A stretch of DNA of 63,379 nt from assembly GCA_013204605.1 (NCBI GenBank), contig JABMNI010000075.1, forward strand, positions 1 to 63,379. Direction: 5' to 3'. Positions within the stretch are counted from its first letter, which is position 1; each line of letters opens with the position of its first letter. A program made the position numbers and the translations under genes. Below, piece by piece: positions 44,593-56,262 of the stretch. Origin of the DNA: Ignavibacteria bacterium. GTDB lineage: Bacteria > Bacteroidota > Ignavibacteria > Kapaibacteriales > Kapaibacteriaceae. The notes below the pieces were generated by a model. It did no database searches, had not been told where the DNA came from, and worked only from the letters and a program-made list of their open reading frames with translations.

Positions 44593-45210
44593 ATGGTTAC
44601 TATTCTTCAGGGAACGGGGCTTTCCCACGATGTAGCTATAGTTCGAGATAAAAACTCAAGTTTAGAATTGTTCCGAAACGCTGTTAAACGAATTGGTATT
44701 CATTTAGCCGTCGAAGCTACCAAACTGCTACCAGGAACAAATTCCACCGTTACCACTCCACTTGCCACCACCGAAGCCATCAGAATTTCAGGTTCGGTTG
44801 TTGTTGTCCCCGTGTTGAGAGCCGGCCTTGGTATGCTCGACTCATTTTTGCAACTCATTCCGCAAGCCTTAGTTGGATATGTTGGAATGAAACGTGACGA
44901 AACCACCTTAGCCCCCTTCGAATATTACAAGAATCTGCCACCATCCGATAGCAACACCACGTTTATTGTGATCGACCCTATGCTAGCCACCGGTGGCAGT
45001 ATGGCCGGTACCCTTAACTCCCTGATGGAATTGCCCCACAGCACTATTATCTGCTGTAGCTTGATTGCTGCTCCAGAAGGACTCATGGCAATTTCCAAAG
45101 GATTCCCGAACGTCCAGCTAGTAATTGGCGTTTTAGACGACTGCCTGAACGACCAGGGCTTCATTGTACCGGGTTTAGGAGACGCCGGGGATAGGCTTTT
45201 TGGCACATAG
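44593..45210 (+). CDS. upp: Uracil phosphoribosyltransferase
   Basis: The 205-residue product has the Upp motifs: PVLRAGLGM, PFEYYKNLP in the flexible loop, and the PRPP-binding VIDPMLATGGSM. The C-terminal IVPGLGDAGDRLFGT is the uracil-binding end. It makes UMP from uracil and PRPP in pyrimidine salvage. It starts one base after the TatD-barrel stop. Confidence 0.96.
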   Translation: MVTILQGTGLSHDVAIVRDKNSSLELFRNAVKRIGIHLAVEATKLLPGTNSTVTTPLATTEAIRISGSVVVVPVLRAGLGMLDSFLQLIPQALVGYVGMKRDETTLAPFEYYKNLPPSDSNTTFIVIDPMLATGGSMAGTLNSLMELPHSTIICCSLIAAPEGLMAISKGFPNVQLVIGVLDDCLNDQGFIVPGLGDAGDRLFGT

Positions 45211-45305
45211 CAAAAAGTTTTTACATTTCCTTGTTGGAAAGGATGTGTATTGATGTTGTATTTTGTAATAATCGTAGTTGTTTCATGACCTATAGGGATG
45301 TCACC

Positions 45306-45506
45306 ATGACCATTTTTGAATTCGGACGCCACAAAGTACCTTTTGCTGATATCCATGATATCAATGTTGAGTACCGGTACCATGACAAAGAGATATTTGT
45401 AGATCTTGAGTTAAATGGTGGGGCTCAATTGAGCTTGAACCTACCAGACTCATTGACATTTATGGAGATTTTTCTTAAAAAAATCCGCGAAGACAAGGAC
45501 GTGTAA
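45306..45506 (+). CDS. Small unknown protein after upp
   Basis: The frame is open from 45231 but the first ATG with a plausible site (AGGG 8 bases upstream) is 45306, giving 66 residues. The content is amphipathic with beta pattern (YHDKEIFVDLELNGG) and a basic end. No membrane segment, no signal peptide, family not recognised. It ends 3 bases from the convergent aminotransferase gene. The start could also be 45285. Confidence 0.5.
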   Translation: MTIFEFGRHKVPFADIHDINVEYRYHDKEIFVDLELNGGAQLSLNLPDSLTFMEIFLKKIREDKDV

Positions 45507-45509
45507 CTA

Positions 45510-46658
45510 CTAAGGTTGACGTTCTTTTTTTATAGCCTGCAATAACGCAACGCCATCTTGTTCAGCAGTATGAACATGTGTACTAATACGCAAGAGCACT
45601 TGCCCTTCCCACGGTTGCACCACCACTTCAACGTTGTGGTTATCGAATAGTGCTTTTTGAAATGCCGCTGCATTAATGTCCGAGGGCATTATTATGGTTC
45701 CCATTTGCAGCCTATTGTCCGACTCATTTTTATGCACGGTGGTTAACCCTAACTCCGTGCATATTCTTTTTACAATTTCCGCTCGCAATTGTTGGGCATC
45801 GAGCTGCACTCTTTCCCAATTGTTCATGCGCATCCATTCTAACACAAACGGCACGGTCAAAAACGCGCTGCAATCTCGGGTTCCCAAATACTCGTGATCA
45901 ACAACAAATTCGCTGCTTTCGGCTAATGCCATTTTACGTCCCCAGCTTACGGTAAGGGGCTGAACCAGATGTTGAATCCGCTTATTCACCCACATAAATG
46001 CTGAGCCTTTGGGGGCGCACATCCACTTGTGACAGTTCGCGGTGTACGCGTCGGCACCAAGTTTTTCTACATCAAGACTTATATGACCCGGCGCATGTGA
46101 GCCATCAATAATCGAATAAATACCTGCCTGTCGGCACCGCTCAACCAGGGCTTCAATTGGAAACTCGAAGGCTGTAGGTGAAGTAATGTGACTGATAAAC
46201 AACACCTTGGTTTTAGGTGTCACGGCTGCCCATATTCTTTCTAGGGCTTCTTCTTGCGAAGTAGGAATTGGAATATCAACGCTTATCAATTCGATGTTTT
46301 TAAACGAAGCATAATACTGCCATGTATTCAAACACGCGCCGTATTCATGATTGGTCATTACAACGTTTGCATCAGAGTCTAACACATTGCACAGTGCATG
46401 CGCAAGCACATTTACTCCGTACGTGGAGTTGGTAACGTACACCAAGTCATCGGCGCTGGCACCTACATATTCAGCAAGTACCGTTCGTGCATTTTGAAGG
46501 TAGGCGGCAAGCCCCCTAAAAAACTCCACTGGCTGGAGTTCCATTTTTTTCTGCCACTTTATTTGCTCATCTATAACTGCAGAGGCGCATGCACCAAAGG
46601 AGCCGTGATTAAGAAAGGCTACATTTTTCTTTAGCAGAAAATCGGCTCGGGTTAACAT
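45510..46658 (-). CDS. Class V PLP aminotransferase-fold enzyme, isopenicillin N epimerase-like
   Basis: I choose ATG 46658 (MLTRADFLLKKNVAFLNHGSFG), 1 base after the upstream stop; the open frame to 46769 lies within the upstream gene. The 382-residue product has LNHGSFGAC at the N-terminus, the cofactor region IDGSHAPGHISLD, and the PLP lysine in NCHKWMCAPKG. These features resemble the CefD/isopenicillin N epimerase and cysteine-desulfurase-like branch. The substrate is unknown; a secondary-metabolite link is not supported by neighbours. Confidence 0.88.
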   Translation of the reverse strand: MLTRADFLLKKNVAFLNHGSFGACASAVIDEQIKWQKKMELQPVEFFRGLAAYLQNARTVLAEYVGASADDLVYVTNSTYGVNVLAHALCNVLDSDANVVMTNHEYGACLNTWQYYASFKNIELISVDIPIPTSQEEALERIWAAVTPKTKVLFISHITSPTAFEFPIEALVERCRQAGIYSIIDGSHAPGHISLDVEKLGADAYTANCHKWMCAPKGSAFMWVNKRIQHLVQPLTVSWGRKMALAESSEFVVDHEYLGTRDCSAFLTVPFVLEWMRMNNWERVQLDAQQLRAEIVKRICTELGLTTVHKNESDNRLQMGTIIMPSDINAAAFQKALFDNHNVEVVVQPWEGQVLLRISTHVHTAEQDGVALLQAIKKERQP

Positions 46659-46659
46659 G

Positions 46660-48633
<1,974 letters not shown>

Positions 48634-48638
48634 TGTAA

Positions 48639-51600
48639 TTAGTGCACCACAGCAAAAGTTGACTGAACCAGAAAGCCCCCTACATTCACAACTACGTAAT
48701 ACATGCCGTTAGGGAGTGTTGCTGTTGGAAGTACAAATGAAGTATCGCCGTTTTGAATTTGTACGTTGATGGGCGTGATGGCATCGGAGCCGGACGGTAG
48801 AATTATACGGACGGTAGCTGTGCCGTTTTGATTCCATCGCACGTTAACATTTGCATCGCCCCAGGTTGGGTTTGGACTAATCGACGCAATAATTGGCGCG
48901 GCTTTGTCGATAATTTTTCTATTCGGGTCAGGCAGAATAATTCGTAGTTCACCATTCGCTTGCGTAGTGGTAACAGTTACTCCAAAACTCAATTGATTTG
49001 TATCTGAGAGCAAGGGGCTGAAATCTGTATCGGCAAGTCCGGCAGATCCTATTACGCGACCAATTTCCATTTTGCCACGGAAGCGTCCGGTAATTTTATA
49101 TCGGACCAACCGTTGACCATTGCTGACGTTTTGTGAAATAATTTCGCCGGTTCCAATTTCGGATGTTACGCTGTGTGCAAAAAACAATCGTGAGTTCACG
49201 GTAAATGCTCCTTCAAAAAATCGTTCGCCATCGTAGGCAACATTTTCAGAAATGGAAGCGTTGATTGGAATGCTGGTGGTATCTGAGCGTGGGTCGGCTG
49301 TAACGCTTGGCAAACTAACAGTGGCGCTGCCGGAATATCTGGCCAACAAAATTTCGGTTGCTGCTGCGCACGGCGAAATTTTTAACGATAGTCGAGCACC
49401 TTGTCCAACGGGTCCGCCGTTGTACTGGATACGCACTCTCAAAGAGTCTAAAGGGCCAATGGTAACGGGAATGTTTGTAAGAATGGTAAACGGCTCGAGA
49501 TCAGTTATCGATGCCGAATCAACCGTTATAGGATTTTCCGAATTATTTCGAATAACAAGTTCACGAATGGGAATCTCAGGTATAAACGGTAATGCTCTGT
49601 GCGATAGGGTTATATCGGCCCCCGAGCCCCTTCCCGTAACTCGTACTACACGTTTAATGACTGATTGATCGGCGTAGCGAATAATAATATTGGAAGTATC
49701 GAAACCTAGTTTGCGCGGCGCAAATTCTATTGGAAGTTCTAGCACGCCGCCAGGAGGAATTGTTACGTTGGCGCTGAAACTAACAACGCGGAACTGCGCT
49801 AGTAAACCGAACTCCATGAAGACAGTGTTTATGGTCACCGCAATCGAATCGTTATTTCTAACCAGCACAAATTGTTTGGTGAGTGATTTGCCTACACACA
49901 CGTCGCCAAAATCTTCAAGGAGAGTCATAACGGATATGTTACGATCGATACTAAACATTTCGAGTGGCAGACTAAATCTGTTACTACATGATGTAAACCG
50001 AAGTGTATCCGTTAGCAAGCCGGTATCAAGCGGGAGAACTGTGAATTCAAGAGTCATGCATTGTCCGGGCATCAACGTGTCATTTTCTATTTGCGTTTTC
50101 AACGTCAGCCATTTTGAAAACATCAGGTTAGCCGTTTCAAAAACCACGGGTGTTGGTCCTACGTTGCATACCGAGGCGCGCAGAATAGTGTCGGTTGTTG
50201 TGCCAATTAGCAGACTCTTAAACGCCACATTTTTGAGGTCCAACTGCGGCGGAACAATTCTGAAAACATTATCAGACTGGTCAGACTCAGGCGTTGCTAC
50301 TCTGCGCATTAACACGTTTCGAATACTATCCACCGAGGTCGAAACTAACGTTGAACCGTCTGGACCGAATGCCAAATCCGTCATGACATTCTCGTGTCCA
50401 TCTGCAAATCCACTTGGAGGCAACGTTTTTGCCGTGACTAAATCATACGCTACGAATTGCGGCTGACCCATGTAGCCGGAGGCAAGAAAGGCATCGTTCG
50501 GACTAAACCTAAGACTCACTGCGTCTGTTCCTTCACGGTACAACACCTTCACAATGGAATTGGTTTGCATGTCGTAAATAAACGTGCGCTGTTCGCGAGG
50601 TGCATTGAATGCTTGTAGTGATTGTCCTCCAAGCGCCATCAGTCGGCCGGTTAGGCTAGCTCCCATTCGAAATGTTGACGGACCAAATGAAGACTGAATA
50701 CCTGTTTGCGATCTGCGAATTTCTGTAGCATCGATTGCATTATATGTTACTGCGGTTCCATCCATCAAATGAGCGGCAAGCGTATTGCCATTCAATGTTG
50801 ATGTCTGCGCCGGTGCTGAAAGTTCTATTGGAGTTCTTTCGATTAGCGTTACCGGATCGTACCGTAAAATTCTTCCCGAACCTTGCGGAAGAATCCACAA
50901 ATTTTGCCCTTGCTGATCTGTACCAATATCGCGCACCGTAATATCGGTAGGCACCACCACGGTTTGTGTTGGTGTGGAAGTACCATTTGTAAACGCTAAC
51001 ATCGAAGCCGATCTTCCACCACTGCTTCGTATTGCCACAAAATTTCTGGTCTGGCCTATATAGCCCATTGCCGTTATTTGCAGGCTGCCCAACGCAACGT
51101 TGTATTTCTGAACCTGTGTTGCTGTACCAATATTCCACTCGATTATCGATCCGTTTCCGTATGCAATAAGCAGGTATTTACTATCGGCACTATATGCAAG
51201 TTTTGTAGCGGGCGATTTTTCACCATACAACCAAATTGGTGCCGTGGATTGAAATTTTTGCGAAACGCGAATTCGTGCACTGTCGGAGTATTCCTTCGGC
51301 ACCGTCCATGTGTACGAAGAGTCGGCAGTGGAGTCAATAAATTTCCACGATTTTCCATTGTCTAATGTGTAGTCTACATACGCCGTGAAATTCGGAATCA
51401 TCCCCTTCCACTCCAACCTAACTTTCTGGCATGGCGTAATATTTTCGCCACCGTTTGGCGATACTACATTTAGAATCGTCCTTCTTGGATACGTACTCGG
51501 ATTTGCAAACAACATTACATCGGTATGCATTCCACCCTCGAACGTAATTGTCAGCACATCGAACAACGGTTCATTGTTAGTAGGAAAACACTCAACATCA

Positions 51601-52208
51601 ATTCTGTATTCAATTGGCGACAAAATATCAACCGGCGGTGCCGCGGTCCCCAAAGACCCCTTCCAAGTAATCTTGAATTTGTTAGTGAGCGTGGTGATAG
51701 ATTCAAGGCGAACCCGGCGTTCATTTGTAGTGCCCGGAATTCGTGGCGCTTCGGTGGCTACTACTTTCAACTTTTTCAATTTCGATGTTCCGGCTGGAAT
51801 CACTCCATAATCTAAGAACCCCGGTATATTTCTGCTCATAGAATCACGCACTACTAATCGCGCTCCTACTTTATCGGCAGGTGCCGAGCCAGGTATAAAC
51901 GAATTTGTAGTGAACCCTTTATGGTACACAACAAAGTTTGCCGAAGCACTTCCCGAAATACACGTCCACTCAACCACGTGAATTCCGTTCGATTCTTGAA
52001 CAACGACCGTGGGTGAAAACGTTACGTTATTCTCGAACATAAAAACACTTTGAGCAGTTACATTAACAGGCTGGCCAGCCTCTGTCACCCGAAATCTGGC
52101 TCGCAGCTTGGGGAACGTTGAAACGTCGATCGCCGACCCCGTATTAAATGCAACAGGCACCACGCTGATTTGCGCGGCGGCACTGCCGCAAACGAACAGC
52201 AACGACAA
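48639..52208 (-). CDS. T9SS-type surface protein with WD40-like and ASH domains (1189 aa)
   Basis: The visible start is TTG 52208, giving MSLLFVCGSAAAQ, a signal peptide with no positive n-region. In frame upstream the codons read AFIYRAFVVLL, a proper signal peptide, but with no ATG, GTG or TTG back to the stop; ATT at 52232 is the best candidate. Domains: an Ig-like SPNGGENITPCQKVRLEW unit near 250; WD40-like repeats (SADSKYLLIAYGNGSIIEWN, FGPDGSTLVSTSVDS) at about 325-645; two or three ASH/choice-of-anchor D domains (VCVGKSLTKQFVLVRNNDS) at about 660-990; and a type A sorting domain with ISPNPTWGDANVNV and LPNGMYYVVVNVGG. Confidence 0.85.
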   Translation of the reverse strand: MSLLFVCGSAAAQISVVPVAFNTGSAIDVSTFPKLRARFRVTEAGQPVNVTAQSVFMFENNVTFSPTVVVQESNGIHVVEWTCISGSASANFVVYHKGFTTNSFIPGSAPADKVGARLVVRDSMSRNIPGFLDYGVIPAGTSKLKKLKVVATEAPRIPGTTNERRVRLESITTLTNKFKITWKGSLGTAAPPVDILSPIEYRIDVECFPTNNEPLFDVLTITFEGGMHTDVMLFANPSTYPRRTILNVVSPNGGENITPCQKVRLEWKGMIPNFTAYVDYTLDNGKSWKFIDSTADSSYTWTVPKEYSDSARIRVSQKFQSTAPIWLYGEKSPATKLAYSADSKYLLIAYGNGSIIEWNIGTATQVQKYNVALGSLQITAMGYIGQTRNFVAIRSSGGRSASMLAFTNGTSTPTQTVVVPTDITVRDIGTDQQGQNLWILPQGSGRILRYDPVTLIERTPIELSAPAQTSTLNGNTLAAHLMDGTAVTYNAIDATEIRRSQTGIQSSFGPSTFRMGASLTGRLMALGGQSLQAFNAPREQRTFIYDMQTNSIVKVLYREGTDAVSLRFSPNDAFLASGYMGQPQFVAYDLVTAKTLPPSGFADGHENVMTDLAFGPDGSTLVSTSVDSIRNVLMRRVATPESDQSDNVFRIVPPQLDLKNVAFKSLLIGTTTDTILRASVCNVGPTPVVFETANLMFSKWLTLKTQIENDTLMPGQCMTLEFTVLPLDTGLLTDTLRFTSCSNRFSLPLEMFSIDRNISVMTLLEDFGDVCVGKSLTKQFVLVRNNDSIAVTINTVFMEFGLLAQFRVVSFSANVTIPPGGVLELPIEFAPRKLGFDTSNIIIRYADQSVIKRVVRVTGRGSGADITLSHRALPFIPEIPIRELVIRNNSENPITVDSASITDLEPFTILTNIPVTIGPLDSLRVRIQYNGGPVGQGARLSLKISPCAAATEILLARYSGSATVSLPSVTADPRSDTTSIPINASISENVAYDGERFFEGAFTVNSRLFFAHSVTSEIGTGEIISQNVSNGQRLVRYKITGRFRGKMEIGRVIGSAGLADTDFSPLLSDTNQLSFGVTVTTTQANGELRIILPDPNRKIIDKAAPIIASISPNPTWGDANVNVRWNQNGTATVRIILPSGSDAITPINVQIQNGDTSFVLPTATLPNGMYYVVVNVGGFLVQSTFAVVH

Positions 52209-52359
52209 TAAAACAACAAACGCCCTGTAAATGAAGGCGTTTGGTAGGGGGCTTTTCCAATTATGTGTATTAATCTCGATAATTCATTCTCGCGTTTGGC
52301 GTAATGACTCCTGAAGTTTCGGAATCGTTACAATACAAATGTCAGTAATTGAACAATTA

Positions 52360-53145
52360 TTAAAATCCTTCGGCAACATATCTTGCCAGGAAGTTTACAA
52401 CAGCAGGTTCTGTGCTTGCTTTTAACTCTGGCACCGTCCCCGAAAATCTAACCACACCGCCATCAATCATATTCACGGTATCTGCAATGTTGAATACGCT
52501 GAACATATCATGAGTAATAACTACCGAGGTTACCTTCAGCTTTGTAGCCAGGTCTGCAACCAAGTCATCAATTTGCTGCGAAGTAACGGGGTCGAGTCCG
52601 GTGGTTGGTTCATCGTACATAATGTAGTCCGGACTCCCCACCAAGGCGCGCGCAACCCCAACACGTTTTCTCATTCCACCAGAAAGATCGCTTGGCTTTT
52701 TGTTTGCAAGCATATCGTATTCCCTTTGGTAAAACGCTGTTTCTTGCTCTGAAATATCGGGTAATAATCCCACCGCACTCAGCACGCGTTTCGATTCAGA
52801 AATCAATAGCTGTTGGTCAACTTCACCGTGCTCAACCAAACTGGTGACGATATTCTGAAACACATTTAAAGAATCAAATAACGCTGCACCTTGAAAAACA
52901 TATCCAATTCGTTTGCGAAGTGCAAACATGTCATCTCGGCTAATCGAACGTATGGTTTGGTTATCGATGGTCACCGTGCCACTGTCAAAAGGTAGCAGAC
53001 CAACAATGTGCTTTAGCAACACACTCTTTCCACTTCCGCTCTTTCCAATTATGCACGTGGTGCGTCCGTCGGGTATAGTTAAATCAATTCCATTCAACAC
53101 CACTTTCTCACCAAACGATTTTTTTATTCCTTGTAGTTGAATCAT
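52360..53145 (-). CDS. ABC transporter ATP-binding protein, MlaF-like
   Basis: The 261-residue product has Walker A GKSGSGKS, Q-loop region GYVFQGAALFDSLNVFQNI, signature LSGGMRKRVGVARAL and Walker B YIMYDEPTTGLDP. The GAALFDSLNV segment is typical of the MlaF/Mkl phospholipid-transport ATPases. MlaE-like permease and MCE protein genes are not next to it. It lies 3 bases downstream of the oligopeptide ATPase. It would act at the inner membrane in lipid asymmetry. Confidence 0.88.
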   Translation of the reverse strand: MIQLQGIKKSFGEKVVLNGIDLTIPDGRTTCIIGKSGSGKSVLLKHIVGLLPFDSGTVTIDNQTIRSISRDDMFALRKRIGYVFQGAALFDSLNVFQNIVTSLVEHGEVDQQLLISESKRVLSAVGLLPDISEQETAFYQREYDMLANKKPSDLSGGMRKRVGVARALVGSPDYIMYDEPTTGLDPVTSQQIDDLVADLATKLKVTSVVITHDMFSVFNIADTVNMIDGGVVRFSGTVPELKASTEPAVVNFLARYVAEGF

Positions 53146-53148
53146 GGT

Positions 53149-54942
53149 TTACGCCGAAGCGGCTCCGGCCATTCTTTTGCGAATTACATCCAGCGTTCCG
53201 AGTGGGATGGCCTTAATCAGACTCTCCGTGTACTCCATTTTAGGGTTGCTGTAAACCTCATTGGCCGTTGCAAGTTCTACAATCTTACCGGCGTTCATCA
53301 CGGCAATCCGATCGCTCAAAAACTTCACCACACTCAAATCATGCGAGATAAATATGTAGGTCAATTTGAATTCATCGCGCAATTGCACCAACAAATTCAG
53401 CACCTGGGCCTGCACCGAAACATCAAGCGCACTCACGCTTTCATCGCAAATCAGAAGCTTGGGTTTTAGGGCCAGGGCGCGTGCTATGCAAATCCTCTGA
53501 CGCTGTCCGCCGGAAAACTCATGCGGATAATTATTGAAATGCCGTGGCAACATATTCACCTTGTCGAGCAAGTAATGTACATGTTCACGTCGGGCCTTAT
53601 CGTTATCATCAATTCCGTGAACCTTTAGCACCTCCGTTATAGCACTGCCCACACTAATGCGTGGATTAAGTGACGAATACGGATCTTGAAAAATAATCTG
53701 GAAGTCTTTTCTTAGAGATTTCAAATCGGTCGAACTCAAGCTCCGCACGTCCTTGCCATCAAAAATCACCGTCCCATTTGTTGGCTCAACCAGACGCAGA
53801 ATGGCGCGTCCGGTGGTGGTTTTGCCGCAGCCCGATTCACCCACCAGACCCAATGTTTCGCCCGGCTTAACATCGAAGGTAATTCCATCTACGGCTTTTA
53901 CGTATCCCGACGTCTTACCAAAGAACCCCGACTTAATTGGAAAGTACACCTCAAGATTCTTCACTTCCAGCAACGGCTTCTCGGCTGCCAGCGCTTGGTT
54001 TCGGGCATCAATCTCTTGTACTGTGAATTCAAGTTGGCTTACCAGCGTTTCAACATCCGTTTGCGTTCGCTCGGTAATTGTTCCGTCGGAGGCTTCGTCC
54101 ATAAAGTCAACCACCGTTGGAAGAATTTTCAGTTTCTTATCCAACCTCGGCCTGCAGGCCAGCAGACCCTTGGTGTACGGGTGTTGCGGCTTCTCAAAAA
54201 TTTGTTGCACCGAGCCCGTTTCAACAATATTTCCCTTATACATTACAATTACATCGTCGGCAATCTCGGCAATCACGCCCAGATCGTGCGTGATAAACAT
54301 TACGCTCATACCGTGGTTTTTTTGCAGACCCCGCATAAGGTCGAGAATGGTAGCCTGCACCGTAACATCCAGCGCCGTAGTAGGTTCATCGGCAATCAAC
54401 AAATCCGGATTACAGCTCATAGCCATGGCAATCATCACCCGCTGTTTTTGTCCACCGGATAGCTGATGCGGGTACGACTTCATCATCACTTCCGGTCGGG
54501 GCAACATCACCTCATTCAGCAAATGCAGCGTACGTTGTTGCGCTTGCTCCTTGTTCACTTTTTGGTGCAGCATAATCGCCTCAACAATCTGATCGCCGCA
54601 TGTAAACACCGGGTTCAAACTTGTCATAGGCTCTTGAAAAATCATGGCAATCCGGTTGCCGCGATACGTCCGCATTTTCTCTTCGGGCAGTGTAAGCAAA
54701 TCCGTAACTATTCCGGATTTTTCATGGAAAAGGGCTTTCCCAGACGCAATCCGCCCGGGTGGGGTCTGAATAAGCCGCATCACACTCAGGCTCGACACCG
54801 ACTTCCCCGACCCACTCTCGCCAACAATGCCAAGGGTTCTACCGCGGTGCACGGTAAAGCTAACGTTGTTCACAGCCTTTACAACGTGATGCTCTGTCTT
54901 AAACTCCGTAGTAAGGTTTTGTACCTCTAACAATGGCTCCAT
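53149..54942 (-). CDS. Fused oligopeptide/dipeptide ABC ATPase (DppD-DppF type)
   Basis: I take ATG 54942 ([10 protein letters not shown]), giving 597 residues. Two full ABC domains are joined in one chain, as in YejF: first with [11 protein letters not shown] and [15 protein letters not shown], second with [14 protein letters not shown] and [15 protein letters not shown]. Each has Walker B and an H-loop ([16 protein letters not shown]). The linker at about 255-340 has an Asp/Glu-rich insert. It energises uptake of peptides. No permease or binding protein lies beside it. Confidence 0.92.
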   Translation of the reverse strand: MEPLLEVQNLTTEFKTEHHVVKAVNNVSFTVHRGRTLGIVGESGSGKSVSSLSVMRLIQTPPGRIASGKALFHEKSGIVTDLLTLPEEKMRTYRGNRIAMIFQEPMTSLNPVFTCGDQIVEAIMLHQKVNKEQAQQRTLHLLNEVMLPRPEVMMKSYPHQLSGGQKQRVMIAMAMSCNPDLLIADEPTTALDVTVQATILDLMRGLQKNHGMSVMFITHDLGVIAEIADDVIVMYKGNIVETGSVQQIFEKPQHPYTKGLLACRPRLDKKLKILPTVVDFMDEASDGTITERTQTDVETLVSQLEFTVQEIDARNQALAAEKPLLEVKNLEVYFPIKSGFFGKTSGYVKAVDGITFDVKPGETLGLVGESGCGKTTTGRAILRLVEPTNGTVIFDGKDVRSLSSTDLKSLRKDFQIIFQDPYSSLNPRISVGSAITEVLKVHGIDDNDKARREHVHYLLDKVNMLPRHFNNYPHEFSGGQRQRICIARALALKPKLLICDESVSALDVSVQAQVLNLLVQLRDEFKLTYIFISHDLSVVKFLSDRIAVMNAGKIVELATANEVYSNPKMEYTESLIKAIPLGTLDVIRKRMAGAASA

Positions 54943-55002
54943 AGTTCCGCGCAGTTGGTAAGAAATCAATCCAGCAAAGATACGGGTTCTAGGCTCAGGG
55001 CT

Positions 55003-56262
55003 TCATTCCACTAACACCACAAACACTTTAGCCCCCTCCCGCACCATAACCACACCAGAGCGCACTACAGCAGTGGCATCCAACCGTTTGCCATTCACAT
55101 CGGTGTATGTGGTTTGAGCTGCGCGGTGCTTGCGCCATTCTACGAATTCTTCCCGCGTCATGGAGAGTTTCTGCGGCGCATCAATTTCTGCTGCCACCTC
55201 CGTGGGTTCTTCTTCAACTGATACTGGTGGCTCGGGTTCCTTTATGCGGTACACGCCAACCTTGTTTGTGTCTTCGATGACGGCGATGTAGAAGTAGCCT
55301 TGGGACCAGCCACCAGACCAGCCTGTAATGACACGAACTCCGTTATACTCTAACTTTGGTACTATAATTGGGCACCGAAGTACAGTGTCTCCACCATAGT
55401 AAACGTAGCGGAAGAAAGCGGTATCACCAATACTGGACGCTGCTTCTGTAAACAAACAACCGTGTCGACCCGCACACCCATTTATCAAAGGGCCTTGATA
55501 AAGCACAACTCGCTCTATTGTGTGTCCACCATGCTCAATATTAACCGAAAGCAAATTGCCCGATTTGTCAATCCATCTGACTTCCGAACCGTCCACAGTT
55601 ACATTCATCCATGCATTAGGTCTCCCGCCAAAATGATATCCTGGTGGATATTCATCGTAGAACGGATAGGGCCGTGCCTGATCATATGAGATATGCACTA
55701 CTGTATCCATCACTACAAAGGCCTCACACGGTCCCCAATTAACAGGCGTACCACTAAAGCCAAAATATGTTGAATCTTGTGGGAGTTTTACCAACCACCT
55801 TTTGAGGTACTCAACCGCCACAACCGCTCCATTCACTGCCGTAATCTGTGTAGCCCACACACCATTCCATGGTGCCTTTTCATAGTAATATCTGAAATTG
55901 TCAAAGTTAGAATTGCACGATGCCAGTAGGCTCCTCACAACTGTAATGCGCCGTGTAAAGTAGATCGTAGTATCATCTGAAAAAACTCCTTGCTGAAACC
56001 TCTCCCCTTCAAACAGCTTTTGCTCTATCTTCTCGCCCTGTATTGTTACTAAGTGCGTCCGATACTCCGTCGTGGCTAGGGGTAAAACTAACACGACTCC
56101 GTGCGGAGAACATCGAAAAAATGTTTCTCCATTACTAAAGCCATAAACATAGAATTCAGTTTCCGTGGTCACGGTCATGACCCTCTCCAGTTCGGCAGGC
56201 TGTGCAGCCAGCATACAAGGCATGCACAATAGAAAAACAAATCTTACAATGTACTCTTTCAC
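55003..56262 (-). CDS. X1: exported protein of a local paralogous family
   Basis: GTG start; the GTGA overlap with Y1 couples the two. The 419-residue product has a signal peptide (FVFLLCMPCMLAAQPA). A beta-rich N-terminal part contains GVVLVLPLATTEYRTHLV, QGEKIEQKLFEG and FQQGVFSDDTTIYF. Homologous segments in X2 and X3 suggest a propeller-like fold; that is inference. The C-terminal 115 residues (GYFYIAVIEDTNKVGVYRI, an acidic linker, EEFVEWRKHRA and VNGKRLDATAVVRSGV...) are nearly identical in all three X proteins. The end (DVNGKRL, GVVMVREGAKVFVVLVE) looks like a shortened T9SS type A domain. Function unknown. Confidence 0.8.
   Translation of the reverse strand: MKEYIVRFVFLLCMPCMLAAQPAELERVMTVTTETEFYVYGFSNGETFFRCSPHGVVLVLPLATTEYRTHLVTIQGEKIEQKLFEGERFQQGVFSDDTTIYFTRRITVVRSLLASCNSNFDNFRYYYEKAPWNGVWATQITAVNGAVVAVEYLKRWLVKLPQDSTYFGFSGTPVNWGPCEAFVVMDTVVHISYDQARPYPFYDEYPPGYHFGGRPNAWMNVTVDGSEVRWIDKSGNLLSVNIEHGGHTIERVVLYQGPLINGCAGRHGCLFTEAASSIGDTAFFRYVYYGGDTVLRCPIIVPKLEYNGVRVITGWSGGWSQGYFYIAVIEDTNKVGVYRIKEPEPPVSVEEEPTEVAAEIDAPQKLSMTREEFVEWRKHRAAQTTYTDVNGKRLDATAVVRSGVVMVREGAKVFVVLVE
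55012..55318. repeat. Near-identical 3' block of X1
   Basis: Shares most bases with 57600-57899 and 58952-59258 (shared 3' ends of X2 and X3), while the upstream parts of the genes have diverged. This suggests gene conversion or recent duplication with end exchange. Confidence 0.8.
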
